Made by a program: the position numbers and the translations under genes. Positions 1 to 21,253 of a stretch of DNA of 64,000 nucleotides are shown here, one piece after another. Source of the DNA: Phoronis australis. Lineage: Eukaryota; Phoronida; Phoronidae. Numbering within the stretch: the stretch's first letter is position 1; every line of letters begins with the position of its first letter. Under the pieces are notes generated by a model that saw only the letters and a program-made list of their open reading frames with translations, was not told the origin of the DNA and did no database searches. Location: contig NMRA01000369.1 of NCBI GenBank assembly GCA_002633005.1, positions 3,483-67,482 on the forward strand. The letters run 5' to 3'.

Positions 1-436
1 TTTTAAAGTCTGGTCTGCATGCCACCTGTTGGCCACATCATGTTACCTAATGAATACAAGTTTGAGAAGATTTTTGCCCCAACCTGGACTCAAACCTGGG
101 ACATTATACTGCATACACATCAGCAGCTACTACATTTTGAATGGAAAAGTCAAGTTTCAATGGCATAATATTTAAAAAATTTGCTCCTCTGTTTCACTTA
201 ATATGTGTTTCACATGAAGACACATGCACCTGGTTTCAGATATGTGCAGAGTGTCATTTATATGCAAATGAACCTTGGTATATGCACATACAGTTTTAAT
301 TGACTCGTCTACTCTAAAAGATTCATAGCAAGCTCGCAAACTTCTTATAAATTCTAATGTGCTTGAAAAAGTTCTATTGCCAATTTCTTTTCTCATGTTT
401 TTAGTCTGATTCTTACTCTTAAAATTAATTTTCAAG

Positions 437-667
437 GTGAGTCTGGGATGAGCTGGCCTGGACTCACCAATCGCATCATCATGGGCCGAGAACTGGTGCA
501 GCGACGCGCCCTGCCAGTCGACCCTGACAGGAAAAAGAAACTGGTGGAGTTGCGTGAGAAAGGTGGTTCATTCCGCGTCCTCAAGATGCCGCCACTTCTG
601 CGAGGGTGGACAGGAGGCAAGAGGTATCCAGGCACTAGTATAGGACCACCCAGTCCTATCAACGACT
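437..667 (+). CDS. MRPS5: MRPS5 exon A (first exon in window)
   Basis: Acceptor AG at 435-436, donor GTAAGT at 668. The exon enters with two bases of a split codon and leaves in phase 1. It encodes the metazoan-specific linker that precedes the S5 domain. Confidence 0.85.
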
Positions 668-3600
668 GTAAGTGCTGGTCGAGTAGTTTGAAAGCCTTTC
701 TGTGGTTGACAACAATTTTCTTTTGAGGAATTTGTTTTCTTTCTGGTATCTAGAGAGATATCTTCAGTTCTGAAAACTTCTCTCAAAATTTTAGCAATTT
801 TGTTTTTTAAGAGATTGGACATTTCTCCATTTTGTACATTGTATGTATGCTCCATTATTCACATTTTCCTGGTGAAAACATAATTTTGGTATCATTCATT
901 TATTTCTGGAATACCCAGGGTTTTTCATTGTTCAAAATTGAAAACAATTATCATGGATCTCTTATGAGTATAAAACATAATGACTATTTTTGAATGAATA
1001 GTATAGGTGAGTTGAGACTGTTTGGTTAAAGATCCTGTTTGGTGAATGGGTTTCTTGTTTTCTGTAATTGTCTTTGATGATTTTAATGGTATTTTGTTGC
1101 AGATGTTTTTGAGGGCTTTGATACCAAAGTAATTGAGGTATGTTGGTCTGTTGCTTTGAAAACTTGTCAGTTTCTATTCAATACATGTGTATTGAGCATT
1201 GTGACTTGATACGTGCATATCGAATTTTGTTCACAATTATTGTAAGTTTCCCTTTGGGGAGGTCGGGAGTTCAAGGCTCTAGACTGCTTGTATTTGCTTT
1301 TGGTGTAAAAAGAAATCAATTCACTGAGACAAAATTTCAATGCTTCATTCACTATTCTTACATCAAATAACCAGGAGAAGTGTTTGAAAATAAGATTTAT
1401 TTTACAACATCTATGTACAATGAGCAGAAGTATTTAACAATTAAAACAACTTGGTCTCAAATTGTTCCTTAGTCAAAGTAGGTGTGATTCCTGGGTTTGG
1501 AAAGGATGAACAGTTTGTTATTGTTTGAGATCAGCAACTACAAGCTGACTTGTCATGGCATGTCATTGTGGTTGTCGAGTATGGACTCATGCAGTAACAA
1601 ATTGTTAGTTCCTCGCAAGACCAAAAATTTCTTCTCATCAAATTACGGAACAAGTTGAGAAAAAGTTTTTAACAGAAAGTAGCCTGAATCAAACCCGAGT
1701 TTCTTCAACAGAATGCGAGTTCAAAGCTGCTTGAAGTTTACTGTTTATACAATTCACATAAATGATTAATTTGTTGTTAAGATAAAAACTTGCCTTAAAT
1801 GACTATGTTCATGGGAGAGCCATTGATGGGCATAATTGTCACTTCTGGTTGACTTCGTTAATGTCTTAATGCAGCTGGATAGTAGCTCTTACGTGTTTTA
1901 ACAATTAGATCTCTGGCAAATACTTTTTGTTAACACTCAATCCCATTTCTTGACATGTGATTGTGGACTGCATTTTTCTACTAAAAAATCCTGTTTTATT
2001 TCCAGTACAAACTTGTGTCCAACATGACAGGCACCCTGGGTCGAAAACAGCGTTTCAGTGCCTTCGTTGTCACTGGCAACGGCAACGGGCTTGCTGGTTA
2101 TGGTCTTGCTAAGGCACCTAATGGTCAGGCTGCCCTGCGAAAGGCAAAAAACATAGCAGCTCAACACCTTATGTACATCAAACGCTACAACGATCACACA
2201 GGTGTGAAGTGGTTTCAATATTCACTCAATATCCAAAATACCAGAGTGCCCTCTCTTATTCCGTGGCATTTAAAATGATGCTAAATCGTGTTTTGGGAAT
2301 TTCAACCAATCCTCATTCTGTACTGTGTTAATGGCCTCTCAAATGAGTGATAAAGCAGAATTCATCTAAAGACATACTCACTGTATCACAGAATGGATGT
2401 TATGGATGTTTATGTGTGGTCTTTCTCCACAGTTGTTATGTAACTCGTGTACAAGTAGGTCACGCTTGCCATTTTGTCAGAGGTGATGTGACGAGTTTCA
2501 AAATTTGCTCCATACTTTTGAGTGTTGACAAGGGTTGAAGAACATTATTTTTTAAGTCTGGAGGCAAAGTCTTTCTTCACATCTGTTGATAATCCAAAAC
2601 TGGGTTTAGCGTCTTTTTGGCAACGTCGATGTTGCTCCATATCAGTAGGCCTTGCAGCTTTACTCATCCAAATTGTAATAATTTACATCTGTTGTGTAGT
2701 GAGTTGTAATGCTGACAGCAATATTGCCCAGTTGAGTCATGCACAATGTATTTCTCTTTTCTCATCTGTCTCGGTTTAAGTACATTCTGCATCCAAACAT
2801 TCCATATTACCCAGTTCATTCATACAATTTATTTTTCCACCTCTACGAAGATTAAAGTTGACTTCCGGAATCACCTACTAACATCCATCCTTAAGTAAAA
2901 ATACTTTTCCTTCTACTCTCCTGAATGCTCAGGGGGGACGATTTCCTTTCCAAACAAACCACACAACTATCTTCCTTGCCAGCATTTTTTTGTCCAGAAT
3001 ACAATTGTTTTTTTTTTCATGAGATTTATGTGTTTTCTTGTGCACTGCATTTCTTGTAGACAGCTCTTTTCTCACAAACTACAGTTAGTTATGTGATGCA
3101 GTGAGCAGGTTTTGTATACTGTCTGTTTAAAACTATGTCATGAAGAAAGACATGCCTTGTAAAACGTGTGGTGACTGAGAAAGAAATCCTGCTCAGTTCA
3201 TTTGCTAAAACCTTTGTTTGTGCGAACGCGTGTGGTGTTCGTAAGGTAGACTGGACTAGTGTTAATTAATGAACTTGTGGAAAACATAATTTTTCTTTGT
3301 GTTATAGAGACACCTTTAGGAGCTCATCAACTGTTACTCTGGTCTCATTTTGCCTGTCTTGTCATTTCTTGTTAAGTCATTACTTTGTACGCATACCCTT
3401 AAGTGAATTATCTGCAAAACAAAAATTGGCACAGGTTTAAACTACTTTTTTCAGTATACCATGACTTCTATTCCAAAGTGCACGCCACAGGAATATTTGT
3501 GAAAAAGAAACCCGAAGGTGAGTGACTCGGAACGAACTCTGTTTGTCGGTCCTAATATTTCATCTGTGTCAAAATGCCTGACTGTGTCATTCATCCATGT

Positions 3601-4878
3601 TAGTCAATTAGACTTGAGCTTCTGTTACCTAGGAGTAAAGCACAAACCAATCAGTCAATGAGTCATACATCGGAGAGAGGAACGAAAGGAAAGTTATGAA
3701 CATAAGGAAAGTTGATGTTTCTTTCTGTCTAGGTTACGGATTGATATGCCACCGAGCAATCAAGTCCATGTGTGAAGTGATGGGGGTCAAGGATTTGTAT
3801 GCCAAAGTTGAAGGCCGAACCAAGAACTACCAGGCATTAACCAAAGCATTCTTTGCTGGTTTGCAGAAGCAGGTACCGACTTATATTATTAAACATTCCT
3901 ACTCACCATGCCTAATCAGAAAAATGAGTTGAACAAAAATATTGTATATGCCTGAAAAACTAATGGGAATTGAAAAATGGATAAAAACTTGAAGAGGAAA
4001 ATTTCCCAAGTTGTTCTTTTTAAAGCACAGTAGTGTTCCACGTCTCAACACGGTGTGCAACTGACTGGGTATCTGGACAACTTGTGTATGGTGAAATCTA
4101 AAATGGACTTGCACATAGTAGGTCATCCATTGCTAATGGTCGGATATAACATGCCCGCATTTTGAGAAGCAGTTTTCCGCACTGAATAACGGGCATTAAA
4201 CCGGTTCTCAAAATACGAGCACGTTATATCCGACTATTGTCCATTCATCTCCTGCATTTTGTTAAGGCATATTGATCTGACTGTGTCTCAGTGACGACTG
4301 TGTAGCAGGGCTGGTTGTAAGTGGATAGAGTGTCATGTATTGCAAGATGAGCCTGATTGTCTAATCAACTTATTATATTTCAGTGCCTTTAGATCCCTGG
4401 TCGTATGTCTGAAGTAATGTCTTTTTGCGACCTTTTTTACCTAAGGGGTTTGCATATTGGAGCGTGCTCCTTAAGTTTCGCTTGTAAACACACTTCCGAA
4501 CAAACAGCTACGGGCCTAATGGCACGGCAATGTGCTATAAGTAGTTTTTATTAATGAATGAACCTTTGCCCATTTGTTTGGTAGGAGACGCATCAGGAGT
4601 TGGCTGATAGGATGGGTCTGCATGTTGTCGAGTTCAGGAAGGAAAAAGACAATTTTCCTCAGGTTGTTGCTTCACCAACTACAGCAACTCTATCGGAGCC
4701 AATCACGGATAAAAATTTTGACTTGACCAGAATGTATATGGATGGCAAAACTCCATACCTGAAGCCAAAACGAGTTCCGTTTTACCACAGAACGAAATCG
4801 TGGGAGTTGAAATCGGATGTTTTATACAAACGAAGAAATCAGTTTGCCAGTCAGATTGAGAGGAAAGCTAATTACTAA
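437..4878 (+). CDS. MRPS5: Mitochondrial 28S ribosomal protein S5 (uS5m), 5'-partial, six exons seen
   Basis: Component of the small subunit of the mitochondrial ribosome. Exons 437-667, 1103-1137, 2006-2201, 3455-3517, 3733-3872 and 4585-4878 join in phase through GT-AG introns into about 318 residues ending at TAA 4876-4878. The protein shows the metazoan MRPS5 linker (a W/G/P-rich stretch with the SIGPPSP motif), the S5 N-terminal domain (FEGFDTKVIE, then an MTGTLGRKQRFSAFVVTGNG block, then a HLMYIKRYNDHT block) and the S5 C-terminal domain (GYGLICHRAIKSMCEVMGVKD, then FFAGLQKQETHQELADRMGLHVVEF). The order and exon phases are those of a conserved gene. The first exons, including the mitochondrial targeting sequence, must lie left of the window, because exon 437-667 enters in mid-codon. 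The intron at 3873-4584 carries a fold-back repeat. The coding sequence appears intact. The assignment is from family recognition and is strong. Confidence 0.93.
1103..1137 (+). CDS. MRPS5: MRPS5 exon B (35-nt microexon)
   Basis: Acceptor TTGTTGCAG, donor GTATGT. With the T left over from the previous exon it gives YVFEGFDTKVIE, the start of the S5 domain. It is too short to be found by ORF length, and the frame only works with this exon included. Confidence 0.88.
2006..2201 (+). CDS. MRPS5: MRPS5 exon C, S5 N-terminal domain
   Basis: Acceptor TTTCCAG, donor GTGTGA. It encodes the GRKQRFSAFVV...GNGNGLAGYGLAKA...LRKAKN core, which is the RNA-binding fold of ribosomal protein S5. It leaves in phase 1. 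Confidence 0.92.
3455..3517 (+). CDS. MRPS5: MRPS5 exon D
   Basis: Acceptor TTTTTTCAG, donor GTGAGT. With the G from exon C it reads VYHDFYSKVHATGIFVKKKPE, the segment linking the two S5 domains. It is phase 1 on both sides. Confidence 0.88.
3733..3872 (+). CDS. MRPS5: MRPS5 exon E, S5 C-terminal domain
   Basis: Acceptor CTGTCTAG, donor GTACCG. It encodes GYGLICHRAIKSMCEVMGVKDLYAKV and FFAGLQKQ, the most conserved part of the family. It ends in phase 0. Confidence 0.92.
4137..4236. repeat. Fold-back (hairpin) repeat in MRPS5 intron
   Basis: Imperfect inverted repeat of about 45 bp per arm. The left arm begins GTCGGATATAAC and the right arm ends GTTATATCCGAC, with TTTTGAGAA and TTCTCAAAA further in. 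Related pieces (TTTTGAGAACCAGTTTAATGCCCG) occur near 35760 and 29945, so it belongs to a dispersed family. Confidence 0.6.
4585..4878 (+). CDS. MRPS5: MRPS5 terminal exon
   Basis: Acceptor TTTGGTAG. It opens with ETHQELADRMGLHVVEF, typical of uS5m, then continues into a divergent basic C-terminal tail rich in K and R and stops at TAA 4876-4878. Confidence 0.92.
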   Translation, partial: ETHQELADRMGLHVVEFRKEKDNFPQVVASPTTATLSEPITDKNFDLTRMYMDGKTPYLKPKRVPFYHRTKSWELKSDVLYKRRNQFASQIERKANY

Positions 4879-6214
4879 TCGAGTGTGACCGACTGTGTAA
4901 CCTATTGCTGCGTACTTGTTCCTTTGTTGCATACCTCTTATTTAGTGAAGAAAATAGGTTCTCAAAATGCAGGATACCCTGTAAGTGACTATTTAGTTTT
5001 CAGATGGTTTGAAAAATGTCTTGAGAAATTGATTTGTTCTTATGCTAGTATTAAAGCCACTGCGCCATTAAAAATGGAAATGGCGTCACAATCCAGCATA
5101 TTGCAAATGGTGACCAAAAACTGTCCTTACGAATAGGCAAATATCGCCAACAGAAATGCTCTGCTATACTCAGAATAGTGTTTCATAACTTGGTTTTCGG
5201 TGCTAACACCAGGACGACCACAAGAGAAGTGTGGGCATTGCTGCAAGACTTCAATCGAATGTCATTTCAACCACTTTTAAGTGCAACGAGGCAAGTTTGG
5301 AACTGCATGCACTGCAAGGCATCTACTGTTGGGGTCAAGATACCCCTGTACCTAAGTGCACTGAATATTAAAAGCTGTTAGTTTTGAGGATTTGTCAAAG
5401 TTGCATTCGTGGGACTGTCTCAGACATGGCTGCGAGTATGTTGTCCGCATGTATTCGTTACAGGTTCCAATAGGGAATGCTCTGAATTTTGTATGGAAAA
5501 ATACAAATTATTCAGCTTAAGTTGGATCTTGAACTTTTTTCATTCTCCAAAATTTGCTTTTACATTGTTTTTTAGTGCTGCCATCCTAAATAGGCGCTTT
5601 TCAATTTTTTACTTTTAGTCAGTGACGGCAAGTCTCTGAACGAGAAGGGAGGGATAGACCCAAAACTACTAAACTTTTTTACCCAACTTAAATTGCTTTT
5701 ATAATTGAGTACAACTCATTTTGGTAACCATTATCACTGAACCAAATTATGTGTATAAGTTATTTATTTATCTCTGTCAAATGATGAAATATCAACCCTG
5801 AGTTATTTTCACAAAGATAAGTTCTGTTGCTTGAAGTATCTCTTTTGCAAAGCATTTTATGTGCCTACATATTTACACTGATCTCAAATTGCTGTCATCT
5901 CTGTACGGCGCTTGTCTGTGCCTCCACTCGCCCAGTGTCCACATCTCCTAAGCCCCTTCTGCAGGGAGTGGGATTTTCCTCTCTTAAGATTTCCTTCTTT
6001 TTGTTTTCAATTTCATCTTATTTGATTTCCAGATTTTCTTTTTCGGTCTCTTTATCATTATTTTTACTTTATTCCTGCCAAAACGTTTTTTCAGTTTTAT
6101 TTTACTGGGCAAAATATTTATAGCATCACCTGGAAAATCTTCCTCTTTTTTGTCATTGGTCATTTCAAGTCCTGCTTTTAGGATCGCCTAGTTTAAAATT
6201 TGAATTTGGCTACG
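4879..6214. other. 3' flank of MRPS5, no further gene seen
   Basis: Follows the MRPS5 stop codon and must include its 3' UTR. No canonical AATAAA signal could be fixed with confidence. The ORFs here are short and lack domain features. The 5500-6130 part is T-rich. Confidence 0.4.
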
Positions 6215-6780
6215 GATGGCGACGACTTTCGAACAGATCGGAGTACCGTCGGGAGTTCTTCGACAGATTTTTTGGAAATTTGGCATATGCTTGTCTATTA
6301 GAGAATCGATGATGCTTTCCTGTTTTGTCACGAATTTGAAGTATTCTGAGCTACCAAATGGTTATTTCTACGATCTACGTGATGTGTCCAAAAGATGGCG
6401 GATTGAACATGATGAACTGCTTGCAGCATATTCCACGCCGCACTGAATACGACATACGATCTTAGAGTCCGTTTCTGGAGTCCGCCGTGCTATTCCCCGC
6501 CAGACCTCTTGAGCAATCATGAAAATTGGTAGCAGTGTTCCTGCTGAGAAAAGCATGGTGGTCGTTAATTTTCGGACGGCTTCGGACTACTGACACCCGT
6601 TCAGCGGAGCACTTTTGCACACCCGCTGTCGGTTGTATATCCTAAACCTTTTGCTGGAGCTTTGTGACATTTGGCAAGTGTATTCTTGCAAACGTGACAA
6701 CAGATGGCGACTTATTTCGGACTGATCCGATTATTGCTGTGCTGTGATCCTCAAACAAATGTCCGAAGTCAAAGTGCAGG
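6215..6780. repeat. Diverged copy of the CTAGTGGC-type repeat
   Basis: Contains the hallmarks of the family best seen at 37.4-38.8 kb: GTATATCCTAAACC, TTTGGCAAGTGTATT, and GATGGCGACGACTTTCGAACAGATC-like boxes repeated about 500 bp apart. It is too diverged for exact ends. Confidence 0.45.
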
Positions 6781-9506
6781 TGTGGTTATGCATGTGCGAG
6801 GTCTTTGTTTCGGTTTAACAAACAAAACGTGATATTTTCATAATTTATTCAATTTTCAAGTCAATCAAAAAGTTCACAGTTATGACAGAAACGTGTCTCC
6901 CTTAAAATATTGAAGACGAAATTCCAGTTGCCGTGTCCTAGATCATCTGACATGTAAGATCGGGAAAATGAACGTGCGAAGTGGATTGATGAGCACCCAC
7001 GTGACAGACTTTGGCAGTTTTGCATTTTTATATAAATGATGATGGTAAATTCCATCTGTTTGTAAAGTGAAGTCATATATTTTTTAGAATTTTTAAATTG
7101 TGTTTAAAAATACATTTTCAGTCAGCGACTTGTAAGACACTCATTTATGTTTGAAAATATTCCATCACTGTCCTGAGACAGACTATGATGTCACAACTGA
7201 GGTTGATTTTCCCCATACAGCTGCAGCCGTAGACGAATGTCCGACGTAAATGTTGTCAAGACCGAGATGTGTAGTTATGTGAGCACTGAAATGGTATTGG
7301 GAACTACCCCTGGCGTCGGAAATGACTACAACTTTAGTTCAAAAGCACTGGATACACAAGTGTTATTGTTAAATTCTTTGCCAGGTTAGATTTTACAGAT
7401 AAAGTGAGAATTTTGCTGACACGCATAGGGATAGAAGTAACCAGTACGACCATCCATAGCTAAGCATCGGCTTGTGTCGTCCTCAGGCAGGGGCCAGTTG
7501 TGACCTGGAAGGATGCATGGTAAAATAAGTTACAAACTGAATTAAACGACACTCGTCTGTTATGGAGGCAGAAATCACATCGTATGATTGACTTTTAAAT
7601 ACAACTTCTTAACATTCCTGAGCATTACAACTCGTTGTACAACGTTAAAAATTTAGAAGCAAAGGCAATGGAGAATTTTAAACAGCTATTTGCTGTAAAA
7701 TTTATTTACACAGCAGCAGCAGTGTACAGCTGTGACATGCGCGTACCCAAAGAAAAAATAAGTCCGAAAAAACGAGACAAAAAGTCCACTAAAAAGGCGC
7801 AAACACAATTCGCAGCTCTGGATGTCTTGGTACCCCGTTTTTTTAAAGTCGGAAATTCTAGCACCCCCATATTAAAGGCTGGGTGCGCGCATGTGTGAGA
7901 CAGAGCTCTACTGGTGCGTTGCATTGTGAGTAAAAGTTACATCATCTTAGAGGGAACTGTGGTATTTCGGGAGGATGCTACACGTATTAGATGTAGTGTT
8001 GAAAATCTGACGAGGTGCATTGCCTACGACCTGTTGCGTTCAAGTACACGAAGACCTTATGATCGGGATAGCGACTTTCTGACATGGGCTTGTCTAGAGT
8101 GCGGGAATCGAGGCTGGAATGTTCCGTCGCTGTATAGTGCTCTGTTGGCGAAGTACGCCATTCATTAAATGGTAGAGTATAATTGAACGTCAACGCGTTC
8201 TTTTGTGAACGCGTGCATTGCGCTCGTTCACACGAGTGCCATGGCATTGCTCCGCGTCGTCGGTGAATACGAGACCGGAAGTCAATGTTAGAACACACTC
8301 ACACAATGGAGGCCTACCGAACGTGTTATTTTGAGAAAGCGTTCATTGCACTTGTTCATTCCTTGAATCGTCGCGCGAGAGATGGCGATAGATCACCCTG
8401 CTGAGCTGAGAGCTGTAATCATCGGTGGCAAAATCTACTGAGATATTATCCATCACCGCTGATATCATAGTCATTGATAAACATACGCTGTGATGGCCAG
8501 GACTTCCGATTTTCGTGTACCGTACATTGTGACGCTGGTCCGACATTGATCCGCCGTCGAGATAACTCATGGAAACACCCGTTTCGCACTTTGGAGTAAA
8601 TTCGTCAAACAATATTATGATATTATTTTTTTCGAGTCATAGTCAGTATACAGGTAAGTCAACCTATTCTCAAGAGAACACGATGGGTATAAAATCCGTC
8701 ACAGTGCTATACATGTTACTCAGCGTATTCCGAATAGCGACCTGCGGTACGACTCGGATTCACGTGTTGTGTAGCGACTATTGCACTGCACTCGCACTGA
8801 AAGCGAATTCCAAAAATGTATTTTCCGCCACAAGAAGAGATTTTAAATCGTAACGCCGACATGACCGCTGTTTACATTTAAAGATGGCTGCATTTCGCTC
8901 TGTTCAACTGGCTAAAAAGCCAAAATCGTATAGAATAGGATTTTTACTCCAATAACATCGGTCTGACAATATCGAACACCGTGATAACATTCCATTTCCA
9001 TTACCAACTTAAGTCACAGGCATCTTGCGTACATGCGCCATTATCAAATTCGCAAGTTTACAATGTAGGCCTGAATCGTTGATGGCTTCAATGTTCTTGC
9101 TGGTAACGGAAACAGAACCGTGTCACGGTAAGCAATTTTACCAGACCTGTTAATTGAGAAGAAGTTTTAAGCCAGATTTCTTTTTTTTAGCCAGCTAAAC
9201 AGGGCGAAATTCAGCTTTAATCACACCTACTGACATGATTTGCACCGTTAGAGACTAGCCAGTTGGAAGTGTTTTCTGCCGAGTGCACAAACGGATACTC
9301 GGTTGCCGCTAACAGTCCGAGTCATATTTCAAATATGGGACTCGTTTTCATATAAAACAATGGAGACAGGGAATAGAATTTCAACTAATTTTACTTGTAT
9401 GTTGACAGCCTTCCAAAACAACAACTAGACATACCCTCCAAGGTTCAGGTTTCGATGATAATGTTGTCACGAAACTATAACTGTCTGTTTGAAGAATCTC
9501 ACAAAC
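6781..9506. other. Gene-poor stretch 3' of the SRCR exons
   Basis: Downstream (minus-strand sense) of the last SRCR exon found. It should hold any remaining exons (further domains, a membrane segment or a stop) but none could be identified. A minus-strand ORF at 8343-8612 has no recognisable domain. A repeat at 7735-7910 matches 13000-13280. Confidence 0.35.
7735..7910. repeat. Dispersed repeat, copy 1
   Basis: Shares ordered blocks with 13000-13280: ACAAAAAGTCCA(C/T)TAAAA, ACACAATTC(G/A)CAGCTCTG, CCCCGTTTTTTTA-like, GGCTGGGT, and GCATGTG followed by GACAGAGCT. Same orientation in both places. Confidence 0.6.
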
Positions 9507-18499
<8,993 letters not shown>

Positions 18500-18570
18500 T
18501 CTCGGCGTCTTCCTCGATATTCTCCGGGTAAACAAACACGAGTGAATAAAAAGCCAACTTAAAACTTCAG

Positions 18571-18577
18571 ATTTATA
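18571..18577 (-). promoter_or_regulatory. TATA-like box of the lectin exon
   Basis: TATAAAT on the minus strand, about 72 bp upstream of the chosen ATG at 18499. A second AT-rich box lies near 18590. The position fits a core promoter with a short 5' UTR. Confidence 0.4.
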
Positions 18578-18601
18578 CACACGGGGCTTAAATAGGAGCA
18601 C

Positions 18602-20588
18602 GTGGTGTCAATTATTTTTGCTTCATTAATTTGAAAACTTTAAAATAAACATGTCTTAATAATCCAATCACGAATAATAGGCGTATGCACAATGAATAAG
18701 TTAGGCGACCAATAGCACTCGTCTGGTGAAGCTGACCAGGACGTAAAGTTCGATCATGCCACCTCACTTTCTACACTGCGCAGTGAATGACGTCCTTGTT
18801 GCTAATTTTAACATTTAGGAAGATTTAATCCATCTATGGCCCACTTTTTCGATTGTTGTAGGTTAAGAATATATCTATTGCTTGAAATATTTTGAACAGA
18901 GTTATAAAACAGCAAAACTCCTTATGTTTCATGATTTGATTAGAAATCGCTGATTCCCCGGCGTTTTGGCTTCCAGTCATTCTTTAAAACTGGTCTTAGA
19001 GGTCGCTGCCTTTATCACATGACTTATAGCTTTGATAGCATGTCATCGAACTAGGATGGCTGAGGTCGCAAGTGTATGAAAAGCACGTGGAACATAGCCC
19101 CAATATTGTAACACTATGAGACATTGAACAGGGGAAAAACTAGGAGTTTTAGGGTGGAGTGGGAGAAAAGTGTCTAACACGCGATCTGCCAATTAAATGC
19201 CCCTTGAAACTTGAGGTGTTCACATACTGAAGGAGGAAATGTACTAGCAAATGGGCAGAATTAGCCGTAAGAATATTACTTTTTTGAATGCCTTTTTGGT
19301 CAATTTGGCATACTTTATTTACGTTCCAGTTCATTCAAACAAGAAGTGTACTATTTATCTGCTATATTATAGCACGAAACCTGCAACCTGCAGTGAATAT
19401 TCGAGGTCACATTGGTTCTGGAACCTATATCCAGGCGAGTTCCGTAGATGCAAGAATCTTGTGCCGAAGGAAGCGCGTGTGATGTCGAGACCATGAATGA
19501 GCTTTTCATATATGGCGATATCTCGCGAAGTTTTGCGTGATCTTACCCTGATTTCGCTAGCTTGTCTTGCCTACGGCCGGTGCGACGTCTGGAATCACTG
19601 TTTCGAAGTTCAATATTTATAGCAATGATGCTCAGTTTGACATTAATACAGCGGGACGCTATAAACGATTTGCTTCTTTTACAAGACTAGAAACTGCTAC
19701 AGAATAGCTGACCAATTTCTTACAGTTAAACAATAGTGTCAAAGCAAAAGATGAACCTGGCTAGTGGGCTACACCTAGCGACCCTGTCGAACAGTAAGGG
19801 AATCAATGAGATCACCGGAAACTGGAACCGTGCACGTTGTTCCAACCTCTCGGTTCCGGGTTGCAAGAGAATCAAATAACGAAAACCATGATGTCCTTGA
19901 ACATATTTCGTCTGCCTAATTTGACAAGAGCCTGGAATAAACTAATACACAGACCAATTTGCCCATGACTTGAGCATTGAATGATGCCAAAAACAGGTAA
20001 AAAATCAAATCACGAAAACAGCTATTCAGCCTATCAAACACACAGTGTTTCATTGGGAGTCACACTTTCCGTAAGCTCAAAGCATATTGCGCAGTACTTG
20101 CAGAGAGAAATCTTAGCTAATGGAAAGAAAACAGTGATAAGTTTTATTCCACAATTTGACATTACACTGGTGTACCTCATCGCGCCATTTTCCCATGGTT
20201 CTTAAGAAGTAGTGACATTCCGTGCATATTTGCGAAAAACTCGCCTCTTACTAGTGCTGCTTTGCGTGGTCTCGCGATATTTCATTTTCACGAGAATCGT
20301 ACGTCTATGGAACGCAGCACTGTTAATGACCTATGTAGCGCCATCTTTGAAAACCATTATTTTGTTTCATGACGGTTTTCCACGGCACTTTGGTAATTCA
20401 AGTTATTAAACAGCAGCAAAATATGTGTTGCCATTTTATAAGCACTTAAACAAAGATTTCGAACGAGCACTGCCATTTCAACAACATAACGATAATTAAG
20501 TCACAACAGTGCATCTTAACTCTACCAACATGGAAGTTTATTTCTGCTGCTAATACTGACAGAATTGCTGAAATCAATGCAACATTAC
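18602..20588. other. Intergenic, nothing recognised
   Basis: Upstream of the lectin exon. Only short ORFs without domain features or plausible splice structure were seen. Confidence 0.4.
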
Positions 20589-21253
20589 TGCCTCGAGCTT
20601 TTTGACTTACTTTCTGTCCTTTTTGCTAAAAAGTAGGTTATGGTCTCAAAAATTACGTCGCCGTCGTGGTTCATATATCACTCAAGGGCATAGTGAAGAA
20701 CTAAACTTACCGCATTACATAATTCGATAACCTTCGTTGATCACAGACAAGGACCTCAGTCATTAACGATACGTTTCACGAAAATGTAACGCTTTGTTTT
20801 TTTAACAATCGCTTTTTTCTTTTGTTTGTGAAAAGACTTCGCAAACTAGCATCTAGCTGGATATTCATTCCTTGAGTTTCCTGATGATGGCGATCAGGAA
20901 GTTAATGTTTTTTATTAGGTTTNTGCCTCGAGCTTTTTGACTTACTTTCTGTCCTTTTTGCTAAAAAGTAGGTTATGGTCTCAAAAATTACGTCGCCGTC
21001 GTGGTTCATATATCACTCAAGGGCATGAAGAACTAAACTTACCGCATTACATAATTCGATAACCTTCGTTGATCACAGACAAGGACCTCAGTCATTAACG
21101 ATACGTTTCACCAAAATGTAACGCTTTGTTTTTTTAACAATCACTTTTTCTTTTGTTTGTGAAAAGACTTTGCAAACAAGCATCTAGCTGGATATTCATT
21201 CCTTGAGTTTCCTGATGATGGCGATCAGGAAGTTAATGTTTTTTATTAGGTTT
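20589..21253. repeat. Near-identical direct duplication joined by a single N
   Basis: 20589-20922 and 20924-21253 differ by a 4-base indel (CATAGTGAAG against CATGAAG), one further small length difference in a T-run and a few substitutions. The lone N at 20923 is exactly at the junction. This suggests two haplotype copies laid end to end rather than a true tandem duplication. Confidence 0.85.

Noticed and set aside
8343-8612. Minus-strand ORF of 89 codons downstream of the last SRCR exon, considered as the receptor tail
   Set aside because: No membrane segment precedes it, the acceptor is unclear and there is no phase link to the exon at 9507.
8685-8853. Plus-strand ORF starting MGIKSVTVLYMLLSVFRIATC, like a signal peptide
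   Set aside because: It ends after 56 residues with no plausible donor linking to another exon; not enough to call a gene.
18500-18601. Upstream in-frame ATG at 18601 as the start of the lectin exon
   Set aside because: It would put 34 residues before the hydrophobic leader and overlaps the TATA-like box; ATG 18499 gives a proper signal peptide.
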